64,000 nucleotides of DNA from Thiobacillus sp. (GCA_018263115.1 JADFDC010000008.1:1-64000); one strand, 5' to 3'; shown: positions 35,313 through 43,594, numbered from the stretch's first letter. Program-made: numbers and translations. Notes: generated by a model from the letters alone, not told the origin.

Positions 35313-36140
35313 ATGGCTGGCGTAACCCCCCTTTTCATTCCTGGCACCGCCGGCAGGGTATTCACGCTTTACTTTCCCGCAACGGGGAAGGCGCATGGCG
35401 CGCTGCTCTACCTGCCGCCGCTTACCGAAGAAATGAACCGCTGCCGCGCGCTGGTCAGCGCGCAGGCACGCGCCCTGTCGAAGCTGGGCTACGCGGTATT
35501 GCTGCTGGATTATTACGGCACGGGGGACAGCGAAGGCGAACTCAAGAACGCCACCTGGGAAATCTGGCATCAGGATGTCGGGGCCGCCGCAATATGGCTG
35601 GAACAGCAGACAAACCTGCCCGTCATCTTGTGGGGATGCCGCCTCGGCGCGCTGCTGGCGGCGCAAGCCGCGAGCCTTGCGCCGGAGCGCTTCAAACACC
35701 TGCTGCTGTGGCAGCCCGTCATCGACGGCAAGCTGTTTCTCACCCAATTCCTGAGACTGCGTGTCGCCGCGCTGATGGACCAGGGGCTGCCGCCCGAGAC
35801 TACCGACCAGATGCGTGCGCAGTTTGCATCCGGCGGCAGTGTGGCCATATCCGGCTATGAACTGCCCGCCGCACTGGCCAATGCCATCGACATCACGCGC
35901 TTTTCCGATCTGAGCCTGGCCCACGCACGCATCGACTGGCTGGAAAACGTAGCCGAACCCGGCAAGCCCATCACGCCCGGCAGCCAGAAAACCGTCAGCG
36001 CCTTGCAAAGCCAGGGCGCTCAAGTAAATGTCCGCCCCTTCACCGCCCCACCCATCTGGCAACTGCACGAACGCGACGAAGCGCCGGGCCTGATTGCCGA
36101 AACCTGCGCGCTGTTTATTGATCCGAAACGAATGAACTAG
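35313..36140 (+). CDS. Hydrolase 2, exosortase A system-associated
   Basis: A 275-residue alpha/beta hydrolase-like protein matching the group recalled as TIGR03101. The oxyanion segment GALLYLPPLTEEMNRCRAL and VLLLDYYGTGDSEGEL lead to the nucleophile elbow LPVILWGCRLGALLAA, where the usual Ser is Cys. No clear terminal His of a triad is seen (FTAPPIWQLHERDE may supply it). It could act as a thioesterase or acyltransferase on the carrier-bound acyl group. It follows the second ACP gene by eight bases. Confidence 0.85.
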   Translation: MAGVTPLFIPGTAGRVFTLYFPATGKAHGALLYLPPLTEEMNRCRALVSAQARALSKLGYAVLLLDYYGTGDSEGELKNATWEIWHQDVGAAAIWLEQQTNLPVILWGCRLGALLAAQAASLAPERFKHLLLWQPVIDGKLFLTQFLRLRVAALMDQGLPPETTDQMRAQFASGGSVAISGYELPAALANAIDITRFSDLSLAHARIDWLENVAEPGKPITPGSQKTVSALQSQGAQVNVRPFTAPPIWQLHERDEAPGLIAETCALFIDPKRMN

Positions 36141-36222
36141 AATTGAGCGACAGGCCGTGCATATCCCTAATTCGTTGTCAGCCTCGCCAGGTTTCGGATC
36201 AATAAAAATTAAGTCTCGGCGG

Positions 36223-36266
36223 GTTATTGAGGGGAAATTCAAGTTCTTGAGTTTCCCCTCAATAAC
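36223..36266. repeat. 44-bp near-perfect palindrome upstream of hydrolase 1
   Basis: Two 21-base arms (36223-36243 and 36246-36266) are reverse complements except for one position that would make a G-U pair in RNA, with only TT between them. The outer 15 bases (GTTATTGAGGGGAAA and its complement) are perfect. It ends nine bases before the hydrolase 1 ATG, has no T-tract, and could be an operator, a processing or attenuator hairpin, or the trace of a small element. The rest of the 36141-36274 gap is non-coding. Confidence 0.7.
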
Positions 36267-36274
36267 GCACACCC

Positions 36275-37150
36275 ATGAACACTGAAGAAATCCCCCTCGC
36301 CTTTGACTGCGATGGCAGCACGCTGATCGGCATTGTCCACCGGCCAGAGTCGCCTTCCTCGCGCGGCGTGCTTTCCCTGGTGGCAGGCGGCCCGCAATAC
36401 CGGGGCGGCTGCTGCCGCCAGCTGGTTTACATGGCCCGCGATTTCGCCTCGCACGGCATCCCCGTCATGCGGTTCGACCATCGCGGTCTGGGCGATGGCG
36501 ATGGCGCGTTCCTGGATTTCGAACACGTCGAAAATGACCTCGCCGCCGCCATCTCGGCATTCAAGCGCACCGTGCCGGAATTGCGTGAAGTGGTTTTATG
36601 GGGCGGCTGCAATGCCGCCTCGGGCATCATGATCAACGCTTACCGCCACCCTGAAGTCACCGGCATGATCATCAGCAACCCTTTCGCGCACTCCGAGGCA
36701 ACCCAGGCCGTTGTCGTGCGCAAGCATTACATGCGGCGTTTGCGCGACCCGGCTTTCTGGGCCAAGGTATTCAAGCTGCGCTTCAACCCCTTGCCTTATG
36801 TGCAATCCGGATTACAGACCCTGCTCAAGCGGCTGACACCCGCCAGGCCAGATGCCTCGCAAACCCACCAGAATCAGACCCGCCCTTTCACCGAACGCAT
36901 GCTTGCCGGTTTCAGACAATTCCACGGACAAATCCTGCTTATCATGAGCGGGCAAAGCCTTACCTCGGAAGAGTTCGATGTGCTGGTGGCGAATTCGCCA
37001 GAATGGCAAAAGGCCTATCAGGCCGCATCGCTCACACGCGTGGATATCGCCCGGGCAGATCAAGCGTTTTCGACCATTGAAGCACGCAATGATTTGATCG
37101 AAGCCGCGCGGATGTGGTTACTGGACAGTTCCAAACCTCATCGCAGCTAG
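36275..37150 (+). CDS. Hydrolase 1, exosortase A system-associated
   Basis: A 291-residue alpha/beta hydrolase-like protein matching the group recalled as TIGR03100. Family segments are LVAGGPQYRGGCCRQLVYMA, GIPVMRFDHRGLGDGDGAFL, and the nucleophile elbow VVLWGGCNAASGIMINAY, in which Cys takes the usual Ser place. Like hydrolase 2 it is known only by association with exosortase A loci. A 44-bp palindrome sits immediately upstream, and a hairpin terminator follows at 37186, so it may be the last gene of the plus-strand group. Confidence 0.87.
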   Translation: MNTEEIPLAFDCDGSTLIGIVHRPESPSSRGVLSLVAGGPQYRGGCCRQLVYMARDFASHGIPVMRFDHRGLGDGDGAFLDFEHVENDLAAAISAFKRTVPELREVVLWGGCNAASGIMINAYRHPEVTGMIISNPFAHSEATQAVVVRKHYMRRLRDPAFWAKVFKLRFNPLPYVQSGLQTLLKRLTPARPDASQTHQNQTRPFTERMLAGFRQFHGQILLIMSGQSLTSEEFDVLVANSPEWQKAYQAASLTRVDIARADQAFSTIEARNDLIEAARMWLLDSSKPHRS

Positions 37151-37177
37151 CTGGACAACGTCAGCGCATTCGCGTCA

Positions 37178-38014
37178 TCACGGACAAAACCGGCAATACG
37201 GATTGCTCTCCGGTTTTTTTGATGGCTCCACCGAAGGTGGCAGAACAGTATCCTTGGCAACACTTTCAACTTGCGGCCTGTTCTCTGGCACCGGTGGCAT
37301 GTCGGGGGGCGCAGCCTCGACTACCGGCTTTTCCGCCTTGGCAGGCGCCGCCTCCACGGTAGCTGTCTCTTTCTCGTAAGGCTCGGGGTAGGGCATTTTC
37401 CCGCCCATGTCCTTGTAACGCCTCTTTAACGGCTTTGATTCCGGTGCGTACTTCAACCCCTCGGCGGCAATTTCCAGCGCCTTGTCGCGCTTGTTCGCGC
37501 CTGCATAGGCATCGGCAATAATCAGATAAACCGGAACATACCCCTTGTCCAGCGCCAGCGCCTTCTCGCCCTCGGTGATGGCCTTGGCATAGTTCTTTTC
37601 AAACAAATAGGACTCGGCGATTTCCTTGTGGATGACCGGCATGTAATGCCACTTGATACCGCGCTCGCCCGTCCAGTCGACAATGAACTTCATTTCATTG
37701 CGCCAATTCAGGATCGCGCGACCTCTCTGATCGGCCGATCTGGCCGAGTACGATCTGAGTTTGGAAAGCTTGCCCCAGCAATAGTGGTGAAACCAGCCCG
37801 CGCCTTTTGCCATGGCATTTTCGGGCTTGTCCAGAATCGGGCTGTTACCAAGTGCCTCGGCCCAGAATCTGCCATCCACCTCGCCCATGCCAATCGCCTG
37901 GCAGGCGGGCTCCATGGCCTGGAATTCCTGCGGGCTGGTTTGCGGCCTGCTTGCCCATGCCTGCGTCAAGGGCAGCAACGCCACGCATGCAATCAACAGT
38001 TTTTCAAGTTTCAT
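37178..38014 (-). CDS. Secreted TPR-repeat protein of the polysaccharide locus
   Basis: A 278-residue protein with a signal peptide (MKLEKLLIACVALLPLTQAW then ASR), a conserved Cys-containing region (AMEPACQAIG, GWFHHYCWGKL), and two or three tetratricopeptide repeats (EIAESYLFEKNYAKAITEGE, PVYLIIADAYAGANKRDKAL). The last 60 residues are Pro/Glu/Lys-rich, probably disordered, ending in NPYCRFCP. It likely acts in the periplasm as a protein-interaction scaffold. The final codons coincide with a hairpin terminator for the convergent hydrolase 1 gene, so the CxxC tail may be incidental. A sigma-54-like site lies just upstream. Confidence 0.8.
   Translation of the reverse strand: MKLEKLLIACVALLPLTQAWASRPQTSPQEFQAMEPACQAIGMGEVDGRFWAEALGNSPILDKPENAMAKGAGWFHHYCWGKLSKLRSYSARSADQRGRAILNWRNEMKFIVDWTGERGIKWHYMPVIHKEIAESYLFEKNYAKAITEGEKALALDKGYVPVYLIIADAYAGANKRDKALEIAAEGLKYAPESKPLKRRYKDMGGKMPYPEPYEKETATVEAAPAKAEKPVVEAAPPDMPPVPENRPQVESVAKDTVLPPSVEPSKKPESNPYCRFCP
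37186..37220 (+). terminator. Hairpin terminator after hydrolase 1
   Basis: AAAACCGG (37186-37193) pairs with CCGGTTTT (37210-37217); an inner CAAT/ATTG stem with an ACGG loop (37194-37205) lies inside, and seven T residues end at 37220. It would stop plus-strand transcription 70 bases after hydrolase 1. It also encodes the last codons of the convergent TPR gene. Confidence 0.6.
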
Positions 38015-38049
38015 AACGCATTGCTCTCGACTAGTGTTTTACACAGACA

Positions 38050-38065
38050 CGCAACATCCGCGCCA
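38050..38065 (-). promoter_or_regulatory. Candidate sigma-54 promoter for the TPR gene
   Basis: Minus-strand TGGCGCGGATGTTGCG matches TGGCACG-N4-TTGC with one difference in the -24 block and correct GG-N10-GC spacing. Transcription would start near 38039, about 25 bases upstream of the TPR gene ATG. It lies between the end of the PssE-like gene and the TPR gene. Confidence 0.62.
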
Positions 38066-38090
38066 GTTCATCCCCCCGGCGCACGGCAAG

Positions 38091-38528
38091 CTAAACCAGC
38101 TTTCTCAACTCATCCGCCAGATGCGGCAGGTTGATACTGGGCGCTGGCTGGTTTAACGCGGCCTCCACCAACGGGCCCACATCCTTCACCTCCCGGCTCC
38201 AGGGAAAGCCAACGCCTTGTGCCAATCTGGATAAGAACGCGGTTTGATGGTCGCCCGCCAGCACGGTGTTGGCAATTGCCACAAACCTTTTCTTCTTCTG
38301 CAACAACGACATCACCGTTGCGCCGCCATGGCATATCACCAGGTCGGCCTGCTCAAACCAGTCATCAATCGAAGGCTGGAAACGGAAATGCTCCGCATGC
38401 TTTGGAATATATTCGCCCGCGCCGATCTGGCAAACGACCTTGTCCTTGATCTTTCCAGTATTGACCAGATCGTCAATTTCCTGGATAAGCGGATCGAAGT
38501 GGGTCGTGCCCACGGTTACAAAAATCAC
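38091..38528 (-). CDS. PssE/Alg13-like glycosyltransferase subunit
   Basis: The catalytic half of a split glycosyltransferase family 28 enzyme, like Alg13 or PssE, which works with an Alg14/PssD membrane partner to add the second sugar to a lipid-linked glycan. It has VIFVTVGTTHFDPLIQEID at the N-terminus and the donor-binding segment DLVICHGGATVMSLLQ with GDHQTAFLSRL. The GTG at 38528 overlaps the PssD stop as GTGA and gives a 145-residue protein starting exactly at the family's N-terminus; the longer frame is inside pssD. Confidence 0.88.
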   Translation of the reverse strand: MIFVTVGTTHFDPLIQEIDDLVNTGKIKDKVVCQIGAGEYIPKHAEHFRFQPSIDDWFEQADLVICHGGATVMSLLQKKKRFVAIANTVLAGDHQTAFLSRLAQGVGFPWSREVKDVGPLVEAALNQPAPSINLPHLADELRKLV

Positions 38529-39022
38529 AATACCGTTCCCTTGTAGCGCGCCTGAGGATGCAGCTTTTCCTGTTCTGGCCACTGTACATAAAAATGGTCA
38601 ACCAGATGCAGTCGAAGCAGCAGCCTGCCAGTGGAAGAGAGCGAATCTGTCCGCGTAATGCTTTCAATAAAAACCACGGGGATTCCGCGCAGGCGACAAA
38701 CCATTGCAATGGGGATGGAACTGGATGAGCCCAGGCAAACAGCCACATCGGGCCGCTGCCGGCCAACCGCACCCCATAGCAAGCGCATGGCACGCCAAAG
38801 GTTGCGCGCTATGTGCAACAAATTGCTATTGGCTCTCGACGAAAACTCCGGAATGGCCAGGTAAGTGCTGCCTTCCAGACGCTTGCTCAAGACCGAGCCG
38901 GGATACAACCCGACCTCGCCCACCACATAATGGCACGCCCAGTCTTCCTTGAGCTGATCCGCCAGCGTGAGCGACTCCCACTGGAACCCCCCGCCGGCAA
39001 CAAGAAACAGTACGTTTTTCAT
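38525..39022 (-). CDS. PssD/Alg14-like glycosyltransferase membrane partner
   Basis: A 165-residue protein like Alg14/PssD, the membrane-associated partner that recruits the Alg13/PssE half and binds the lipid acceptor. Family elements are NVLFLVAGGGFQWESLTLA, the region RPDVAVCLGSSSSIPIAMVC, and GIPVVFIESITRTDSLSSTG. It is followed immediately by the pssE-like gene with a GTGA overlap, which supports a two-subunit enzyme. Confidence 0.88.
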   Translation of the reverse strand: MKNVLFLVAGGGFQWESLTLADQLKEDWACHYVVGEVGLYPGSVLSKRLEGSTYLAIPEFSSRANSNLLHIARNLWRAMRLLWGAVGRQRPDVAVCLGSSSSIPIAMVCRLRGIPVVFIESITRTDSLSSTGRLLLRLHLVDHFYVQWPEQEKLHPQARYKGTVL

Positions 39023-39036
39023 TACATTTTATTTGA

Positions 39037-39579
39037 TCAACTGTCCCGCTCAAGCTCGAAGACAATCTCAAAACATGGAAACAGCCACGTAAATCTTGAT
39101 TCATAAATGTATGCAGCCAGTTCCCAGCGATTGACTATTGACTCAACAATTCCGCCAATGATTGGCCATTGCTTGAAAACAAGAGTCTTGCTGATGATTT
39201 TCAAATTCAGGTTTGGATTGTAATGCGGCGGCGGTCCGTATCTGGCCGGCGCTTTGGCAAAGTAGTTGAACGTGAAGTACCCAAAAAACCGCCTGTGCGT
39301 GTAATCGGAATATCCCAAGGGATTGGAAAAGTGAGGCACAACAATGTGGAGCCTTCCCTCTGGCTTCAATACACGAAGAAACTCGCCCAAGGTACGCTCC
39401 AGATCATCAACATGCTCCAGAAAATGCGAGCTGTAAATTGAATCCACCGTACCACTATCGAATGGCAGCCCCTGATTGACATCGCACACCACATCAACAC
39501 CCGGGCAACGCCTGCTGTCAACACCAACCAGATCGGGTCTTCGCTTGTTGCTGCCACACCCTACATCAAGCTCTAGCAT
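39037..39579 (-). CDS. SAM-dependent methyltransferase (class I)
   Basis: A 180-residue Methyltransf_11-like protein: MLELDVGCGSNKRRPDLVGV is SAM motif I, DSIYSSHFLEHVDDLERTL is the loop after strand 4, and EFLRVLKPEGRLHIVVPHFS is the conserved end of the Rossmann core. The rest (YSDYTHRRFFGYFTF) is typical of methyltransferases in glycan loci. Its target is probably a sugar hydroxyl or carboxyl. Composition is somewhat more AT-rich than the flanking genes. Confidence 0.85.
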   Translation of the reverse strand: MLELDVGCGSNKRRPDLVGVDSRRCPGVDVVCDVNQGLPFDSGTVDSIYSSHFLEHVDDLERTLGEFLRVLKPEGRLHIVVPHFSNPLGYSDYTHRRFFGYFTFNYFAKAPARYGPPPHYNPNLNLKIISKTLVFKQWPIIGGIVESIVNRWELAAYIYESRFTWLFPCFEIVFELERDS

Positions 39580-39604
39580 TATTCAGTTACCAGTTTTCAG
39601 AGCA

Positions 39605-40462
39605 TCAATTGAATAGATTCTTAAGTTTTCTGCTGTTCATTTTTGCCATGAAGCCGAAAACAGCCGCGCTAACAAAGTCCTTAAATGGCAGCTTCTTGAG
39701 AAATCCGAATTTACTACTCAATACCCCTCTTACAGTTCCTTTGTCACGCAAATCTACAGCACCGGAGCTCTCTCCATTATTTGATGTTGGCTTGCATTCA
39801 AAACACTTGGTTGAATCGATTTTGAAAGCAACTATCGACTCATAGAAACTTACGGAAAACACTTTCTTTCCATAAGCATTCTTGACGTCATTTACGGATG
39901 GAAATCTTGAATTGATTGAATCAACCACTCTTTTTGCAAAGTTGATGAATGAATACTTTGAAGGATTGCCAAAATCCCTGAAGTAACTTGTATGCACATC
40001 CTCAACTATCAACAGTCCGCCATTGTTTATATGCTCAATCGCAGCAATAGTAGTTAGGATCTGCTGGGGGTTGGTATGCCCGCCATCATCAAGCAGAATG
40101 TCCACAGGGCCGACTTGTCGAAAAAAATCATCCCAGAATTCAGGGTCGGACTGACTTCCGATAAATATTTCAAACCCGTCCTTCTCCCATTTTTTTGCGA
40201 GCGGATTCAGATCAACCCCAATAATTCTGGCCTCTGCGCCAAAAAAATCTCTCCACATAAACAGAGACCCGCCATTCAGAACTCCAACCTCAACAAATGT
40301 TATTGGCTTGCCAACATATTTTTCCAGCAATTCTTCATAAACCAGAAAGTACGAGTCATACTTGATCGAAAGATATTTCGACTTGTTGTAGCTGCTCCAG
40401 ATTTTAAGCTTTTCCAGCGCAGGATTTGCTTGATGATGTGGCGTGTCAATCATGATTGCCAT
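39605..40462 (-). CDS. Class I SAM methyltransferase, AT-rich (sugar O-methyltransferase-like)
   Basis: A 285-residue protein related to MycE-type and cephalosporin-hydroxylase-like methyltransferases: ITFVEVGVLNGGSLFMWRDFF is the SAM site, IIGVDLNPLAKKW follows, and VDILLDDGGHTNPQQILTTI holds the metal-binding Asp-Asp-His region. LLIVEDVHTSYF is also diagnostic. Codon use and composition are markedly AT-rich compared with its neighbours, with many AAA, AAT and ATT codons, suggesting recent acquisition. It probably methylates a sugar hydroxyl of the glycan. Confidence 0.8.
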   Translation of the reverse strand: MAIMIDTPHHQANPALEKLKIWSSYNKSKYLSIKYDSYFLVYEELLEKYVGKPITFVEVGVLNGGSLFMWRDFFGAEARIIGVDLNPLAKKWEKDGFEIFIGSQSDPEFWDDFFRQVGPVDILLDDGGHTNPQQILTTIAAIEHINNGGLLIVEDVHTSYFRDFGNPSKYSFINFAKRVVDSINSRFPSVNDVKNAYGKKVFSVSFYESIVAFKIDSTKCFECKPTSNNGESSGAVDLRDKGTVRGVLSSKFGFLKKLPFKDFVSAAVFGFMAKMNSRKLKNLFN

Positions 40463-40532
40463 TGGTTAATGATTTAGAGTGTCAATAAGCTGATTTATTG
40501 AAAAACGTCTTCCAGATTACCCAGATTCACTG

Positions 40533-41630
40533 TCAGCGTGTAAGCAACGGAGCTCCCTGTCTGTCCCTGCTTCTGGACCGATAAGCGCCTCCAATTTTCT
40601 TCATGCTATCAAAATAGTCTTTCCATATTTGCGACCATTCCGAGAAGGATTTCTCATACTTGGCATGATCCATCAGAAAGCGGACTAAGGTCAGGCCTAC
40701 GCTGATGATGAAAGGGCGTGAAGGCTTTTTCAGGATCATCAGATAATTTGCGCGGCGGACATTGGACCGCCTGAATGCGTCCAGGCCTCGCTGGGAGGCA
40801 TGCCAATGGTAGCCATGCGCCCGCGTGGCGACCGTGGGGGGAAAGCCGAACAAATAACTTCTGCGGCAATAATCATTGTCTTCGCCATAAAAGAAGAAGA
40901 GCTCGTCAAATTTACCGACATGGTCGATCAGGTTGCGCGACAGCAGCATGATCGAGCCGTTGATGTACTCCATTTGATAGATGCGCTTGAACACGCCGTC
41001 GGATGGCACTTGCCTGGGAAACTCTGGGCTGAGCTGCATGAACCACAGGCAGCCGGATTCGATTCTTGGCTCGTCCCTGGAAATATGTATTGCAGTAATG
41101 GGGCCACAGCGCGGATATGCGCGTTCCACCAAAACCATTTCCGCCAGTGCGCCGGGCAAGAGTTCGACATCCGGGTTGAGGATCAGTATGTAGTCGCAGC
41201 CATTATTGATGCCATGATCCATCCCCGCATTGCAGGCCACGGCGTAGCCGCGGTTTGAACCCAGGCGAATGATATCCAGTTTCAACTGTTCGCATCCCGC
41301 GATAAAAGCTTCGACGCAGCCGTCCTGCGAACCGTTGTCCACCACCGCCACGCGCAAATCGACTTCGGATTGCGCCTTGAGCCCGCGCAGGGCGCTTTCA
41401 ACCCATTTCAGGCTGTTGTAGGTAATGACCACCGCCATGATGCTGACGGATTTGAGGCTGGCCAGTTCTTCCTTGCTGGGGTTGAATTTCTGGCGCTCGC
41501 CGATCAGCGCGGCTTCAAGTTGATGGCTTTGGCTCAATTTATGCTGTCCTTCCCTGATGCTGGTTGCTTGCATTGTATCGTTTAACGTTTTGGATGCCGT
41601 GCATGGCGGGTTCTTTGCGACTTGAGGCAT
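40533..41630 (-). CDS. Glycosyltransferase family 2 (rhamnosyltransferase-like)
   Basis: A 365-residue GT2 protein: SIMAVVITYNSLKWVESALRGL, RVAVVDNGSQDGCVEAFI, RLGSNRGYAVACNAGM and ILILNPDVELLPGALAEMV (with DVE as the metal site) are in the order seen in rhamnosyltransferases such as WbbL. EYINGSIMLLSRNLIDHVGKFDE and FFFYGEDNDYCRRSYLFG are the later conserved blocks. About 60 residues at the N-terminus precede the domain; a second in-frame ATG at 41573 is an alternative start. A weak sigma-54-like site lies upstream. Confidence 0.9.
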   Translation of the reverse strand: MPQVAKNPPCTASKTLNDTMQATSIREGQHKLSQSHQLEAALIGERQKFNPSKEELASLKSVSIMAVVITYNSLKWVESALRGLKAQSEVDLRVAVVDNGSQDGCVEAFIAGCEQLKLDIIRLGSNRGYAVACNAGMDHGINNGCDYILILNPDVELLPGALAEMVLVERAYPRCGPITAIHISRDEPRIESGCLWFMQLSPEFPRQVPSDGVFKRIYQMEYINGSIMLLSRNLIDHVGKFDELFFFYGEDNDYCRRSYLFGFPPTVATRAHGYHWHASQRGLDAFRRSNVRRANYLMILKKPSRPFIISVGLTLVRFLMDHAKYEKSFSEWSQIWKDYFDSMKKIGGAYRSRSRDRQGAPLLTR

Positions 41631-41663
41631 CGTGATTCATTTGGGTAACGAGTCTTAACAGGT

Positions 41664-41679
41664 AGCAATAATCAGGCCT
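41664..41679 (-). promoter_or_regulatory. Possible sigma-54 promoter for the GT2 gene (one base off core)
   Basis: Minus-strand AGGCCTGATTATTGCT keeps GG-N10-GC and TTGCT but has A in place of the first T of TGGC and CTG instead of ACG. The predicted start near 41653 lies about 23 bases before the 41630 ATG. It is the weakest of the five sites in the window. Confidence 0.35.
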
Positions 41680-41761
41680 GTCCGGGCCGGTTTTGATCTG
41701 ACAAGCCGTGCCGAACAGGCTAACATTCGAAAAATTTGAACAACATCAGGGAGTACCTTAG

Positions 41762-43594
41762 ATGACCGGTTTTGTCGGCTGGGCTGGACTCAAGGCTTTT
41801 TCTGGCCCGGTATCCGAAACGCTGGCCAGCATGGGTGCGGCGGCCGGGCTGGCCGGCACAACGCTGGCAGCCCAGGGGGCAGGCTACGCGATAGCGGTGT
41901 CCACCGGGGTTTATCCGATCAGCCATTTCGCCTGGGATGGCTGTTGCGCGGTCATCATGGGCCGGCCGCGCTGGCTGGATTCGGGTTTGGCGGAAAAGGC
42001 CCGACAGGAAAGCGATGCCGCCGCCCTCGCCGCCGCCTGGCGCGAATCCGGAATTGGCCTACTCCAGAAGCTTGAGGGCAATTTCAGCCTGGTTGTTGTC
42101 AGCGGTGGGAAGGTGCTGGCGGCGGTTGACCGTTTTGGCATACACGCGCTGAGTTTTGCAGCTGTCGAGGGCGGGCTGGTGTTTTCCAGCCATACCGGGG
42201 CGGTTGCCGCACACCCTGCCGTTGGCAGCGAGCTTGATCCGCAGGCATTGTTCAATTATTTCCATTTCCATGCCATTCCTTCGCCGCGCACCATTTACAG
42301 GCGCGTCAGCAAGCTGCAGCCCGCCCAGGCGCTCCAGATCGAATCTTCCAGCCTCAAAACGGATTTCTATTTTCATCATCAATACGCCGAAGAAAACACC
42401 TCGCCGTTCGAGGCAAAGCAGCAGAGCATGACGCGCTTGCTCGAGCAGTCCGTTGGCCGGCATTTGAATGGCCAGCGATCGGCGGCCTTTCTGTCTGGCG
42501 GACTGGACAGTTCAACCGTTGCGGGTTATCTGGCGAAGCTGCAGAACAATACCGCCGAAACTTATTCCATCGGTTTCGAGCAGCAGGGCTTTGACGAGAT
42601 GGAATACGTGCGCATCGCGGCAAAGCAGTTCAACCTGAACTCGCACGAGTACTACCTGCAGCCGCAGGATATCGTGGAGGCCATCCCCGTCATTGCCCGG
42701 GCGTATGACGAGCCCTTTGCCAACAATTCCGCCGTGCCGACTTATTTCTGCGCGCGCAAGGCGCACGAGGACGGATTTTCGCGGATGTTTGCCGGCGATG
42801 GCGGCGACGAAATATTTGGCGGCAATGCGCGATACGCCAAGCAGATGCTGTTTGAGCGTTATTTCGCGGTGCCGGTGTGGGCGCGCAAGGGCATGATCGA
42901 GCCCCTGGCATTCAACATTCCCTTCGCGGAAAAACTGATGCCGCTGCGCAAGCTGCAAAGCTACATCCGGCAGGCCAATGTGCCGCTGCCGGACCGCCTG
43001 GAAACCTACAACTTTTTGCATCGCCAGCCGCTGAGCGATCTGTTCGAGCCGGATTTTCTGGCGCGAATCGATCCTGATGCGCCGGTCGCCGCGCTGCGCG
43101 ACACCTATCTTGATACGGACAGTTCGCACCCCATCAATCGCATGCTGCACCTGGACATGAAGTTCACGCTGGCCGACAACGACCTGCGCAAGGTGACGCG
43201 CATGGCGGAAGCAGCGGGCGTGGAGGTGGTGTTCCCCATGCTTGACGATGATCTGGTCAGGTTTTCGTGCGGGCTGCCGCCTTCGGACAAGGTGCGCGGC
43301 CAGCAGCTACGATGGTTTTACAAGAAATCGCTGGAAGGCTTCTTGCCGGACGCCATCATCAACAAGAGCAAGCATGGCTTTGGCCTGCCTTTCGGCCCCT
43401 GGGCGCTGAGCCATCCACCGCTCAGGGAATGGACCCATGCACGGCTGGACGCCTTCTCGCAACGGGGTTGGGTCCGCGCCTCGTACATCCAGTCGCTTAG
43501 GAAACTGCACGCGGAAGTACACCCGGTTTATTACGGCTCCATGGTGTGGCTGCTGGCCATTCTTGAAGAGTGGCTGCAGGCAAGAAAATTGTAA
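41762..43594 (+). CDS. Asparagine-synthase-like amidotransferase lacking Cys2
   Basis: A 610-residue protein with a degenerate N-terminal Ntn-hydrolase (glutaminase) domain and a complete C-terminal asparagine synthase domain. The PP-loop is SAAFLSGGLDSSTVAGYL near residue 245, followed by RMFAGDGGDEIFGGNARYAK and INKSKHGFGLPFGPW. The N-terminus is MTGFVGWAGLKAF where active enzymes have MCG, so the nucleophile is missing or replaced by Thr2. It may use free ammonia or transfer an amine from another source. It resembles the asparagine-synthase-like proteins of exosortase A loci and abuts the convergent O-antigen-ligase-like gene. Confidence 0.88.
   Translation: MTGFVGWAGLKAFSGPVSETLASMGAAAGLAGTTLAAQGAGYAIAVSTGVYPISHFAWDGCCAVIMGRPRWLDSGLAEKARQESDAAALAAAWRESGIGLLQKLEGNFSLVVVSGGKVLAAVDRFGIHALSFAAVEGGLVFSSHTGAVAAHPAVGSELDPQALFNYFHFHAIPSPRTIYRRVSKLQPAQALQIESSSLKTDFYFHHQYAEENTSPFEAKQQSMTRLLEQSVGRHLNGQRSAAFLSGGLDSSTVAGYLAKLQNNTAETYSIGFEQQGFDEMEYVRIAAKQFNLNSHEYYLQPQDIVEAIPVIARAYDEPFANNSAVPTYFCARKAHEDGFSRMFAGDGGDEIFGGNARYAKQMLFERYFAVPVWARKGMIEPLAFNIPFAEKLMPLRKLQSYIRQANVPLPDRLETYNFLHRQPLSDLFEPDFLARIDPDAPVAALRDTYLDTDSSHPINRMLHLDMKFTLADNDLRKVTRMAEAAGVEVVFPMLDDDLVRFSCGLPPSDKVRGQQLRWFYKKSLEGFLPDAIINKSKHGFGLPFGPWALSHPPLREWTHARLDAFSQRGWVRASYIQSLRKLHAEVHPVYYGSMVWLLAILEEWLQARKL

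Noticed and set aside
37178-37201. CxxC tail of the TPR protein as a metal-binding motif
   Set aside because: The codons coincide with a terminator hairpin for the convergent gene, so the motif may be incidental.
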